Part shown: piece after piece, positions 54,728 to 62,577 of the stretch
Numbering within the stretch: the stretch's first letter is position 1
Layout: each line of letters starts with the position of its first letter
From: Pseudorhodoplanes sp049324435
GTDB lineage: Bacteria; Pseudomonadota; Alphaproteobacteria; Rhizobiales; Xanthobacteraceae
Assembly: GCA_049324435.1 (NCBI GenBank)
Contig: JBMOOQ010000028.1
Coordinates: 124,001-188,000 of the forward strand
Reading direction: 5' to 3'
DNA: 64,000 bases
Position numbers and translations under genes: made by a program
The notes under the pieces: generated by a model
The model's database searches: none
What the model was told of the DNA's origin: nothing
The model's input: only the letters and a program-made list of their open reading frames with translations

Positions 54728-57082
54728 ATGGCCTCCGAAAACCACTCCCATCACGGTCCCCGTGTCGAGGACGATGCCCTGATCCGGGGCCGCGGCCGGT
54801 TCGTCGACGATGCCGAAAAGCAGGGCGTCGCCCATGCCGTGTTCGTCCGTTCGTCCCATGCCCATGCCGGCATTGTCTCGATCTCGCTCGACGAAGCGCT
54901 GAAAGCGCCGGGCGTGCTCGGCATCATGACTGCAGCCGACCTTGAAGGCATCGGCTCGGTGACGCGGCATCCGCCGGTCGCCGGACGCGGGGGTACGACG
55001 GCGTTATTCGCGCACCGGCCTTGTCTCGCCGACCGCAAGGTGATGCATGTCGGCGAAGCCGTTGCTGTGGTTGTCGCCGACAGCCTGGCTCAGGCGCTCG
55101 ATGCCGCCGAGCTGGTCGCGGTCGAATATGAAGAGCTGCCCGCGCTGGTCGATGCGCGCGATGCGCTGAAGCCCGATGCGCCGCAGCTCCACAACGGAAT
55201 CGCGGGCAATCTCGCGATCGATTATCCGGGACCGATCGACGATCCGGCCAATGTTGCGGCGGTCGACGCCATCATCAAGTCGGCGGCCCATGTCGCGCGA
55301 GTCACTGTCGCGCATCAGCGCATGATCATGGCGCCGATGGAGACGCGCGGTGGCACCGCCTCGTATGATGCCAAGACCGGCCGCTATACGCTGCGCGTCT
55401 GTTCGCAGGGTGCTGGCCCGATGCGGGACATGCTGGCTGCGATCATGGGCATCGACAGGCAGATGCTGCGGGTTGTGACCGAAGATGTCGGTGGCGCGTT
55501 CGGGCTGAAAAGCGGCGCCTATCCGGAATACCCGGTCCTGCTGGCCGCCGCAAAAAAATACGGCCGCAAGGTCCACTGGATGTCGAGCCGCTCGGAGGCC
55601 TTCAACAGCGACAATCAGGCCCGTGATAATGTCACCTCCGCCGAACTCGCGCTCGATGCGAACGGCAAGTTCCTTGCGCTGCGCGCGCGGCAGATTCAGA
55701 ATCTCGGGGCTTATGTCGCATCCGCGGGCATTACGCTCGCGACCAACAATTTCGCGCGCTGCTTCCCTGCGATGTACGACATCGGCAAGCTCGATATCGG
55801 CGTGCAATGCGTCTACACAAATACCCTACCGACCGGACCCTATCGCGGCGCCGGGCGCCCTGAGGCGAATTACGTGATCGAGCGGCTGGTTGACGAAGCC
55901 GCGCGCGTCACCGGCATCGACAGGGTCGAACTGCGGAGGCGCAATCTCATTCCGGCCTCGGCGATTCCGTTCAAGACGGCGGTTGGCACGACCTTCGACT
56001 CCGGCGAATTTCCGGCGATTTTTGACAAGGCGCTGTCGCTTGCGCAAATCGACGATTTCGAGCGGCGCCGTGCGCAGTCGCGCGAGAATGGCAAGCTGCG
56101 GGGTCTCGGCATTTCCTGCTTTCTCGAACATTCAGGCGGTGTGCCGAACGAAGGCGCGTGGCTGACCTTTCCCGGCAACGGAACGGTGGTGGTAAGTCTC
56201 AACGTCGGCAATACCGGTCAGGGCCACGCCACGGTTTATTCGCGGCTTGTCGCGGACAAGCTCGCCATCGATCCGGCACAGGTCAAGCACCGGCAGGGCG
56301 ACAGCGATTTCGAGATCAAGGGCTCGCCGTCGGTCGCCTCGCGGTCGACGATTACCGCAGGCACCGCGGTCGTGCGCATGGTCGAGGCGATGCTGGAGAA
56401 GGGCCGCGCGCTGGCCGCGCAGGTTCTCGAAGCCGACGAGAAGGACATCGCCTATCGCCGCGGTCTGTTCGAGGTGGTCGGCACAGACCGGTCCATCGGC
56501 CTGTTCGAACTTGCGGCAAAAGCGGCCGAGATGAAGGAAAAAGGCGAGATTGCCGAAAGCCTCGACACCAAGCGCGATGTCGATACGCCGCAGACTTTCC
56601 CGAATGGCTGCCATATCGCCGAAGTCGAAATCGAGCCCGAGACCGGCGAGGTGGCCGTGGTCGGCTATTATGCCGTGGACGATTGCGGCACGGTGCTCGA
56701 CCACACGCTGGCGCATGGTCAGGTCCATGGCGGCATCGCGCAGGGGCTCGGTCAGGCGCTGCTGGAGAACGCGGTCTACGACGCCGCAAGCGGGCAGCTG
56801 GTGACGGGCTCCTTCATGGATTACGCCATGCCGCGCGCCCACCACATGCCCTCTGTGCTTCTCGATGACACGCATCCCGTTCCGGCCACCACCAATCCGC
56901 TCGGTGTGAAAGGCGTCGGCGAAGCCGGCACCACGGCCTCGCTTGCCGCAATCATGAATGCGATTGCCGATGCGATCCCTGCGGCCGCGCATATGGACAT
57001 GCCCGCGACCATGGAGAAAATCTGGCGCGCATGTCAGGGGATGGAGCGTCCTGCGCCGGCTGGCACCGAGACGTTGGACTGA
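54728..57082 (+). CDS. Xanthine-dehydrogenase-family molybdopterin-binding subunit (orphan large subunit)
   Basis: 784 residues of the CoxL/XdhB fold with two Ald_Xan domains. RGRGRFVDD near the start, the GGAFGLK motif, PYRGAGRPE in the active-site region and GVGEAGT near residue 728 (catalytic Glu) are present. It binds a molybdenum cofactor and hydroxylates a substrate. The Cys-containing active-site loop of CO dehydrogenases (AYRCSFR) is absent. Small [2Fe-2S] and FAD subunit genes, normally adjacent, are absent on both sides, so it must pair with subunits encoded elsewhere. Confidence 0.88.
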   Translation: MASENHSHHGPRVEDDALIRGRGRFVDDAEKQGVAHAVFVRSSHAHAGIVSISLDEALKAPGVLGIMTAADLEGIGSVTRHPPVAGRGGTTALFAHRPCLADRKVMHVGEAVAVVVADSLAQALDAAELVAVEYEELPALVDARDALKPDAPQLHNGIAGNLAIDYPGPIDDPANVAAVDAIIKSAAHVARVTVAHQRMIMAPMETRGGTASYDAKTGRYTLRVCSQGAGPMRDMLAAIMGIDRQMLRVVTEDVGGAFGLKSGAYPEYPVLLAAAKKYGRKVHWMSSRSEAFNSDNQARDNVTSAELALDANGKFLALRARQIQNLGAYVASAGITLATNNFARCFPAMYDIGKLDIGVQCVYTNTLPTGPYRGAGRPEANYVIERLVDEAARVTGIDRVELRRRNLIPASAIPFKTAVGTTFDSGEFPAIFDKALSLAQIDDFERRRAQSRENGKLRGLGISCFLEHSGGVPNEGAWLTFPGNGTVVVSLNVGNTGQGHATVYSRLVADKLAIDPAQVKHRQGDSDFEIKGSPSVASRSTITAGTAVVRMVEAMLEKGRALAAQVLEADEKDIAYRRGLFEVVGTDRSIGLFELAAKAAEMKEKGEIAESLDTKRDVDTPQTFPNGCHIAEVEIEPETGEVAVVGYYAVDDCGTVLDHTLAHGQVHGGIAQGLGQALLENAVYDAASGQLVTGSFMDYAMPRAHHMPSVLLDDTHPVPATTNPLGVKGVGEAGTTASLAAIMNAIADAIPAAAHMDMPATMEKIWRACQGMERPAPAGTETLD

Positions 57083-57099
57083 ATTGTCACGCGTGTTTC

Positions 57100-57240
57100 C
57101 CTCTCCCCGTTCGCAAACTTCACCCCCCGAAAGGGCGAGGGCGCGCGACTGAGCGGAGCGAAGGAGAGAGGGTGGGGAGCCGCCTTCGGTATTTGACCCC
57201 CTCCCAAATCCTCCCCCTTTCAGAGGGAGGGAGTACTGGC
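57100..57240. repeat. GC-rich extragenic repeat block
   Basis: The stretch contains CGAAAGGGCGAGG and CCTCCCCCTTTCAGAGGGAGGG runs. The latter shares its core with the 7.15-7.27 kb repeat (CCTCCCCCTTTCAG). It is probably a member of the same dispersed family; no gene is seen in 57083-57254. Confidence 0.45.
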
Positions 57241-57254
57241 TCAGTGCATCAGTT

Positions 57255-58682
57255 TTACCCCTGCGAGATGAACTTGCGGTTCGTATAAGCCTCCAGCCCC
57301 TCGATACCGCCTTCCTGACCGTAGCCGGATTCCTTGATGCCGCCGAACGGCGTCTCCGGCGTAGAGATCGCGACCGAGTTCACGCCGACCATGCCGGATT
57401 GCAGCGCATCGCCGATCATGGTTGCGGTCTGCGTGTTGGTCGTGAATGCATAGGACGCAAGACCGAACGGCAGCGAATTGGCGCGCTCCACCACTTCATC
57501 GAAGGTCTTGAAGGTCACGATCGGCGCCACCGGGCCGAACGGCTCCTCGGTCATGATCTTGGAGTCGTCCGGTACGTCGGTGATCACGGTCGGCTCGAAG
57601 AAATAGCCCTGGTTGCCGCGCCTCTTGCCGCCTGTCACGATCGTTCCGCCGCGGTTCTTGGCGTCCTGCACGATCGCTTCCATGGCATCGAGCCGCCGCG
57701 CATTGGCGAGCGGTCCCATGGTTGTGTCCTTGTCCAGTCCGTCGCCGAGCTTGATGTTGTTGGCGAACTCGGTGAAGCGCTTGAGGAAACGGTCATAGAC
57801 GCCCTCCTGCACGTAGAAGCGGGTTGGCGAAATACAGACCTGTCCGGCATTGCGGTACTTGAACGCCGCGATGGTGTCGGCGGTTTTTTCTGGATCGGCG
57901 TCGGCGAACACCACGACCGGCGAATGCCCGCCAAGCTCCATGGTCGCGCGCTTCATGCCCTTGGCGGCAAGACCTGCGAGCAATTTTCCGACCGGCACCG
58001 AGCCGGTGAAAGAAATCTTCTTTACGCTGTCGGCGCCGATCAGATGTTCAGACACCTCGGCGGGCACACCGAACACCAGATTGAGCACGCCTTTCGGCAA
58101 TCCGGCATCGGCGAAACATTTCACCAGCTCGACGCAAGACCCCGGCGTTTCTTCCGACGCCTTCACGATAATCGAGCAGCCGGCCGCCAGCGCGCCTGCG
58201 ATCTTGCGCACCGGGGTCAGTGTCGGGAAATTCCACGGTGTGAAGGCTGCGACCACACCGACAGGCTCCTGCAATACGAGCTGACGGACATTCTTGCCGC
58301 GGCCCGGCACAATGCGGCCATAGGCACGGCGCCCCTCTTCGGCCATCCAGTCGATGATATCGGCGGTAACGGTCACCTCGCCCCTGGCCTCGGCCAGCGG
58401 CTTGCCCTGTTCCTGCACCATGACGCGCGCAATGTGGTCGATGCGTTCGCGGACGAGATCGGCGGCTTTGCGCATGACCTTGGCGCGGTCATAGGCGGTC
58501 GTGGCGCGCCACACCAGAAGTCCCTTGTCGGCCGCGGCGAGGGCGCGGTCGAGATCGGCCTTCGATGCATGCGGCAGCGTGCCGAGCGACTTGCCGGTGG
58601 CGGGATTGATGACATCCTCGCCCTTGCGGCCCGCACCATTGAGCCATTCGCCGTCGATGTAGAGCTGAAGGTCCGTGTACAT
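57255..58682 (-). CDS. gabD: NAD-dependent succinate-semialdehyde dehydrogenase-like aldehyde dehydrogenase
   Basis: 475 residues. NAD-binding PWNFPTLTPVRKIAGALAAG, catalytic Glu in MELGGHSPVVV (about residue 255) and catalytic Cys in NAGQVCISPTRFYV (about residue 289) are present. The GPLANARRLDAMEAIV segment fits the SSADH branch. It oxidises a semialdehyde to an acid; succinate semialdehyde is the default guess. ATG 58682 has GAGG 5 bases upstream; a GTG 6 bases earlier is possible. It precedes the acyl-CoA genes but is 260 bases from the hydratase. Confidence 0.88.
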   Translation of the reverse strand: MYTDLQLYIDGEWLNGAGRKGEDVINPATGKSLGTLPHASKADLDRALAAADKGLLVWRATTAYDRAKVMRKAADLVRERIDHIARVMVQEQGKPLAEARGEVTVTADIIDWMAEEGRRAYGRIVPGRGKNVRQLVLQEPVGVVAAFTPWNFPTLTPVRKIAGALAAGCSIIVKASEETPGSCVELVKCFADAGLPKGVLNLVFGVPAEVSEHLIGADSVKKISFTGSVPVGKLLAGLAAKGMKRATMELGGHSPVVVFADADPEKTADTIAAFKYRNAGQVCISPTRFYVQEGVYDRFLKRFTEFANNIKLGDGLDKDTTMGPLANARRLDAMEAIVQDAKNRGGTIVTGGKRRGNQGYFFEPTVITDVPDDSKIMTEEPFGPVAPIVTFKTFDEVVERANSLPFGLASYAFTTNTQTATMIGDALQSGMVGVNSVAISTPETPFGGIKESGYGQEGGIEGLEAYTNRKFISQG

Positions 58683-58780
58683 ATTCACCTCGTGCGCTGC
58701 GCTTGATCCGCCGCCGTGAGGTGCAGTTGCGCAGCAACAGCCTCGAAGGGCGACGGCCCGTGTTCATGAACGTCGTCCGT

Positions 58781-58817
58781 GCATCCTCCAAGGGTCGCTT
58801 CTCTCGCACCTCAGGAT
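58781..58817. repeat. Short REP-like inverted repeat
   Basis: CATCCT ... AGGATG arms (about 58781-58786 and 58812-58817) enclose GC-rich text of the CATCCTCC-n-CCTCAGGATGA type common between genes in this order. The rest of 58683-58948 shows nothing else convincing. Confidence 0.4.
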
Positions 58818-58948
58818 GACGGGCATGGGTTGGTCGCGCGCGTCTTAGCAGTTTTGGCGTGGCGCGGCCACCATATGGCGACGGCACATCAGCATTTCAT
58901 GGAGTGAAATTGAAACGCTCTGCGGATATTGGAACAGCTCTCGTGCGG

Positions 58949-59734
58949 TCACTGCCCGGTAAATACCGGCTTTCGTTTCTCCATGAACGCGGTGCGGCCT
59001 TCGATATAATCCTTGCTGTCGAAGCAGCGTTTGACAGCGGCAACCACGCTGCCGATATCCCGCTCCGCCTCGTCCTTCAGCAATTCGCTGATGGTGTGTT
59101 TTGCCGCACCTATTGTCAGCGGTGCGTTGGCGGCGATCATGCCGCCGTAATCTTTGACGAAGGTTTCGAGTTCATCGTCCGGCACCACGCGGTTGACGAA
59201 ACCCATCATACGCGCTTCCTCGGCGTCGAATTGCCGCGCCGTGAAAAAGATTTCCTTTGCGAAAGAGGGGCCGACCACATCCATCAGGCGGCGGACGCCC
59301 TTGTGGTCGTAGCCGAGGCCGAGTTTGGCCGCAGGGATGCCGAATTTCGATCCCGGCGTTGCAATGCGGATGTCGCAGCAGGTCGCGAGCGCCATGCCGC
59401 CGCCGATGCAATAGCCGCGGATCATCGCGATCGTCGGTTTTGGAAATTCATGAACGCCGGAGAATGCGGCCTCGGTGGTGGCATTGTATTTGGCCACCGC
59501 TTCCGCACTTGACCGTTCGGTGCCGAATTTCGAAATGTCGGCGCCCGATACAAAGGCCTTGCCGCCGGCGCCGGTCAGCACCACGGCGCGGACCTCCGGG
59601 TCATCGCGAAACGTGTCGAGGATCTCGCGCGTCCTGGCCCACATCTCCATCGACACGGCATTGTGCCGCTCGGGATTGTTGAAGATCACGTAGCCGATCC
59701 CGCCATCCTTGCGCGAGAGCATCTTGTCGGTCAT
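58949..59734 (-). CDS. Enoyl-CoA hydratase/isomerase family protein
   Basis: 261 residues with a crotonase fold. The oxyanion-hole loops are KAFVSGADISKF and YCIGGGMALATCCDIRIA; LGLGYDHKGVRRL follows the catalytic region. Positions usually occupied by the two catalytic Glu residues cannot be called securely, so hydratase versus other crotonase chemistry is undecided. ATG 59734 with AAGGAC upstream is used over a longer frame. It lies downstream of the CaiB-type gene (129-base gap containing a palindromic repeat). Confidence 0.88.
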   Translation of the reverse strand: MTDKMLSRKDGGIGYVIFNNPERHNAVSMEMWARTREILDTFRDDPEVRAVVLTGAGGKAFVSGADISKFGTERSSAEAVAKYNATTEAAFSGVHEFPKPTIAMIRGYCIGGGMALATCCDIRIATPGSKFGIPAAKLGLGYDHKGVRRLMDVVGPSFAKEIFFTARQFDAEEARMMGFVNRVVPDDELETFVKDYGGMIAANAPLTIGAAKHTISELLKDEAERDIGSVVAAVKRCFDSKDYIEGRTAFMEKRKPVFTGQ

Positions 59735-59773
59735 TGCTGCAGTCCTTTGCAGTTCGTTCGCTCTGTCCTTTGT

Positions 59774-59852
59774 CCGTTCGTCCCCGCGAAAGCGGGGACC
59801 CAGAATCGCAGGCACCAGTTTCGCTGGGTGACCGCGTTCGCGGGAACGAACG
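59774..59852. repeat. Extragenic palindrome pair (GTCCCCGC-GAAA-GCGGGGAC type)
   Basis: A perfect hairpin GTCCCCGC/GCGGGGAC (59780-59799) sits inside a larger inverted pair CCGTTCGTCCCCGCG (59774-59788) versus CGCGGGAACGAACGG (59838-59852) with one mismatch. It is a very common extragenic repeat type in this order. Confidence 0.6.
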
Positions 59853-59863
59853 GCGCCAATTTT

Positions 59864-61069
59864 CTACACCGCGCCAGCCTTCCGCAGCGCCTCGATTTCA
59901 TCCTTGCTGAAACCGAATTCGGCCAGCACTTCGTCGGTATGCTCGCCGCGCTCGGGCGTATGCATGGCGATCCTGCTCGGTGTGCGCGACATCGTAAAAG
60001 GCTGCCGGATCACCTTCAGTGTGCCGCGGTCCGGCGTCTGCATGTCGGTCGCGACGCCGAGATGCTGAACCTGTCTGTCAGCAAACACCTCGTCGATTCT
60101 GTAGATCGGGCCGGCGGCGACGCCGTCGGCGTTCAGTCGTTCGATCCAGTTGGCGCTGGTGTCGGTTGCGAGCAGCTTCTCGATATCGGCATTGAGTGCG
60201 TCGCGGTTCTTCAGCCGCAGCGCGTTGGTCTTGTAGTCCGGATGCTCGATCAGGTGCTCGCCGCCGATCGCCTTGCAGAAGCGGACCCAGGTCGGCGAGC
60301 CGGTGGTTGCGATATTGATGTGGCCGTCCTGCGTTCTGTAGACGCCGGTCGGTATGGACGTCGGATGGTTGTTGCCGGCCTGGCCCGGCACCTCCTTGTC
60401 GATCAGCCAGCGCGCGGCCTGGAAGTCGAGCAGGAAAATCTGCGCGGCCAGGAGCGAGGTTTCGATAAACTGCCCCTTTCCGGATTGCTCACGTTCGAGC
60501 AGCGCCGTGAGAACGCCGAGCGCTGCGAATAGCCCCGCCGCCATGTCCGCCACCGCGGCGCCCGCCCGCACCGGCCCCTGACCGGGCAGGCCGGTGACAG
60601 ACATCAGCCCGCCCATGCCCTGCGCGACCTGATCGAAGCCCGGCCATTTCTCGTAGGGGCCGTCCTGGCCATAGGCCGAGATGCTGGCATAGACGATGCG
60701 GGGGTTGATGGTCTTCAGGTCCGGATAATCGATCCTCAGGCGTCTTTTGACGTCCGGCCGGAAGTTCTCGATCACGACGTCTGCATGTTCTACGAGCCTT
60801 AACAGGGCTGCGCGGCCGGCCCCATTTTTCAGATCCAGCGTGATACTGCGCTTGTTGCGGTGCAAATTCTGGAAATCCGCGCCATGCCGCGCCCCGCCGA
60901 TCGGGTCGCCGCCTTCCAGCCGCTCCGGCGCCTCAATCTTGATCACATTGGCGCCCCAATCCGCCAGTTGCCGCGCACAGGTCGGCCCCGCCCGCACGCG
61001 GGTCAGGTCGAGCACCGTGAAGCGCGCGAGCGCGGTAGACGCGCGTGGCAGGTTCGGTGAAGCCGGCAT
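59864..61069 (-). CDS. Family III CoA-transferase (CaiB/BaiF type)
   Basis: 401 residues. The family's early VLDLTRVRAGPTCAR segment and the catalytic-Asp region GFDQVAQGMGGLMSVTG (Asp near residue 167) are intact. It transfers CoA between an acyl-CoA and a carboxylic acid, activating the acid for the following hydratase. ATG 61069 has GGGAGA upstream; an in-frame GTG/ATG-like extension of 12 residues upstream is less likely. Confidence 0.92.
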   Translation of the reverse strand: MPASPNLPRASTALARFTVLDLTRVRAGPTCARQLADWGANVIKIEAPERLEGGDPIGGARHGADFQNLHRNKRSITLDLKNGAGRAALLRLVEHADVVIENFRPDVKRRLRIDYPDLKTINPRIVYASISAYGQDGPYEKWPGFDQVAQGMGGLMSVTGLPGQGPVRAGAAVADMAAGLFAALGVLTALLEREQSGKGQFIETSLLAAQIFLLDFQAARWLIDKEVPGQAGNNHPTSIPTGVYRTQDGHINIATTGSPTWVRFCKAIGGEHLIEHPDYKTNALRLKNRDALNADIEKLLATDTSANWIERLNADGVAAGPIYRIDEVFADRQVQHLGVATDMQTPDRGTLKVIRQPFTMSRTPSRIAMHTPERGEHTDEVLAEFGFSKDEIEALRKAGAV

Positions 61070-61153
61070 GCGATCTCCCGGGCAGAGGCCGGCAGGACAA
61101 TTCATGAAGCAGCGGACAAATTCAACCGACAGCGTCCGCCGGACCCTGCCAGG

Positions 61154-61384
61154 TCATGCCTTTCGGATCCGGAAGCGCAGGACGTCGCCGCTGCGTTCGG
61201 TGCTCTCCAGAACGTCCCCGGTCTGGTTGATCAAATTGGGAATATCGATCGCGGCCAGCGGATCGGTGCATTCGACCAGGATCACGTCACCGGCAGCCTT
61301 TCCCTTGAGAACCTTTTTTGTCCGCAAGGCCGGGAGCGGGCATTTGAGACCCCGCAAATTCACCGTTTCTTCATCGACTGTCAT
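61154..61384 (-). CDS. tusA: TusA/SirA-family sulfur carrier protein
   Basis: 76 residues, the usual length. LRGLKCPLPALRTKKVL carries the CPxP Cys that accepts persulfide sulfur, and the ALAAIDIP strand follows. TusA-like carriers feed tRNA thiolation and molybdenum-cofactor sulfuration. It is divergent from the MoeA-like pair (80 bases), consistent with a link to cofactor biosynthesis, but this is inference from context. A longer upstream frame is not supported. Confidence 0.9.
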   Translation of the reverse strand: MTVDEETVNLRGLKCPLPALRTKKVLKGKAAGDVILVECTDPLAAIDIPNLINQTGDVLESTERSGDVLRFRIRKA

Positions 61385-61464
61385 GGCTTTTGGCCGATTT
61401 CTGCAAACCAATATGCATTTCAGCGACTTGACCCAGTAGGAGTGGTTCGCCAGAAACGCAACCC

Positions 61465-62577
61465 ATGAATGAGGATTTGGCCTCTCATCAGCGCATTGGA
61501 CGCTTAACTCCGCTTGCCGATGTGCTTGCGGCAATAGGTCAAATCGAGCCAGTTGCGCCATATGATATCGCCGTAGCTGCAGCGCGGGGTTGTATTCTCG
61601 CAACTGATATTGTGGCAAAGGAACCCGTGCCGTCAAAGCCGGTCGCTCTCCGCGACGGATGGGCAGTCGACGCAGACTCGACGCGCGATGCTGCGGCCTA
61701 TGCGCCTCTGACATTGCAGCCACAACCGAAGCGGATCGATACATTCGCGGCGCTGCCGCAGGGAACGGATGCGGTCGCGCCCCTCGATGCGGTGACGTCT
61801 TTGGGCGGTGTCATGCAGATCACGGCTCCGGTTGCTCCGGGGGAAGGCGTGTTGCCAATTGGCGGCGATATCGATGCGCGCGCCAGGCTTCGCTCCGCGG
61901 GGCTGCCACTGCGCGCCAGCGACATTGCGGTGCTCGCGACGGCAGGTGTCGCCATCGTGACTGTACGCAAACCGCTTGTTCTTGTCGTCAATACCAGACC
62001 GGACGATCCAATTCTCGGCGCCACCGCCGCCTTGGTGATGCGGGCGATTACCGAATCCGGTGCGCGAACGGACATATCCGTCGATCTCGACGACGCGTTG
62101 CAGTCCGATGGCGCCGACGCGATCATATCTATTGGCGGGACCGGGTTGGGGCGCACTGATCGTTCGGTTATTGCCTTGTCTCGATCGGGCATGGTGACCT
62201 GCCACGGGATCGGAATTTCGCCGGGAGAAACGTCGGCATTTGGAATGAGCAAAGGCCGTCCCGTGTTGTTGATGCCGGGGCGGACCGATGCCGCACTGGC
62301 CTGCTGGCTCTTGGTTGGCAAGCCGCTGATCGACCGCCTTGCCGGAGCACGAAGGCACGACATGGCAATGAACGCCACGCTCACCCGCAAGGTAACGTCG
62401 GCCATTGGTTTCGCAGAGGTCGTTCCGCTGGTCCGTAACGATGACGGTGTCGAACCTTTGGCGTTTGGCTATCTGCCTTTGCAATCGCTGACGCGCGCCA
62501 ATGGATGGATGCTCGTGCCGCCGGAAAGCGAGGGATTTCCCGCTGGGACCGAGATCGCGATGAGGCCACTGCCGTGA
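61465..62577 (+). CDS. MoeA-like protein with degenerate catalytic motifs
   Basis: 370 residues that follow the MoeA domain order (VALRDGWAVDADS, PVAPGEGVLPIGGDIDARARL, ATAGVAIVTVRKP) and end with the MPGRTDAALACW region. The strand equivalent to STGDEL is VVNTRPDDPI and the SGGTSxGxxD region is ISIGGTGLGRTD, so the Asp/Glu and Lys positions used for molybdate insertion appear lost. It is probably a structural partner of the MoeA encoded next, whose GTG overlaps its stop by 4 bases. Confidence 0.78.
   Translation: MNEDLASHQRIGRLTPLADVLAAIGQIEPVAPYDIAVAAARGCILATDIVAKEPVPSKPVALRDGWAVDADSTRDAAAYAPLTLQPQPKRIDTFAALPQGTDAVAPLDAVTSLGGVMQITAPVAPGEGVLPIGGDIDARARLRSAGLPLRASDIAVLATAGVAIVTVRKPLVLVVNTRPDDPILGATAALVMRAITESGARTDISVDLDDALQSDGADAIISIGGTGLGRTDRSVIALSRSGMVTCHGIGISPGETSAFGMSKGRPVLLMPGRTDAALACWLLVGKPLIDRLAGARRHDMAMNATLTRKVTSAIGFAEVVPLVRNDDGVEPLAFGYLPLQSLTRANGWMLVPPESEGFPAGTEIAMRPLP

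Noticed and set aside
54728..57082. A carbon monoxide dehydrogenase large subunit.
   Set aside because: The Cys-containing active-site loop of CoxL is not seen, and coxM/coxS are absent.
57399..58706. A 435-codon plus-strand frame opposite the semialdehyde dehydrogenase.
   Set aside because: Antisense shadow of a fully motif-supported aldehyde dehydrogenase.
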